From Isoptericola sp042668085 (GTDB lineage: Bacteria; Actinomycetota; Actinomycetes; Actinomycetales; Cellulomonadaceae), in NCBI RefSeq assembly GCF_042668085.1, contig NZ_JBHVBO010000235.1, positions 1 through 5,405 on the forward strand: a stretch of 5,405 bases of DNA, given 5' to 3'. Of this stretch, positions 5,361-5,405 are shown piece after piece. A program made the position numbers and the translations under genes. Each line of letters starts with the position of its first letter. Position 1 is the first letter of the stretch. The notes beneath the pieces were generated by a model, which saw only the letters and a program-made list of their open reading frames with translations, was not told the origin of the DNA and did no database searches.

Positions 5361-5405
5361 GGTCCTGCCTCGGCGGTCACGGAAGAACGGCTCGCCTCGT
5401 GGACG

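Noticed and set aside
4871..5380. Minus-strand open frame of 169 codons over fliW, with tyrosine-leucine repeats encoded by the tandem array
   Set aside because: It is antisense to fliW, whose family motifs are clear. The 20-bp period is not a multiple of three, so the repeat is not shaped by coding in this frame.
5361..5405. Possible start of a gene at GTG 5399
   Set aside because: Only two codons are visible, no ribosome site lies at a suitable distance, and the codons do not fit the expected CsrA start.

Overview
The window is a late-flagellar gene cluster from a high-GC Gram-positive bacterium. Strong G/C third positions, GTG and TTG starts beside AGGAG-type ribosome sites, and the gene set (flagellin, FliA/WhiG-type sigma factor, FlgN, FlgK, FlgL, FliW) suggest a motile actinobacterium. 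Cellulomonas or another Micrococcales relative is my best guess, but the genus is inference.

Left part, minus strand: a complete flagellin gene (47-907) lies downstream of, and in the same direction as, a flagellar sigma factor gene (1035-1829). The 127 bp between them hold a candidate sigma-28-type promoter (975-1002), an inverted repeat over its -10 box (976-994), a hairpin showing a CsrA-type ACGGA motif in its loop (946-965), and a second ACGGA that overlaps the flagellin Shine-Dalgarno (917-924).

Middle: a 215 bp divergent spacer (1830-2044) separates the sigma gene from a plus-strand operon. It carries a second copy of the same two-part promoter pattern (1961-1988), a small hairpin and a purine-rich ribosome site.

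Right part, plus strand: flgN (2045-2536), flgK (2546-3967), flgL (4008-4883) and fliW (4880-5278) run as a compact operon, with a 9 bp gap, a 40 bp gap and an ATGA overlap. FlgN chaperones the junction proteins FlgK and FlgL, which join hook to filament. FliW binds flagellin and, in Bacillus, antagonises CsrA. Directly after fliW is a tandem array of four roughly 20 bp units (5281-5360). The last 45 bases show no gene I can support.

How the parts fit: the sigma factor probably drives both fliC and flgNKL-fliW through the shared promoter. FliW at the end of the operon, together with the CsrA-like sites in the fliC leader, suggests the FliW-CsrA-flagellin homeostasis loop known from Bacillus subtilis; csrA itself is not in the window. 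The proteins are ordinary flagellar parts. The points of interest are regulatory: the fliC leader, the shared promoter and the 20 bp array. I see no evidence of a wholly new system, mobile element, CRISPR, tRNA or rRNA.
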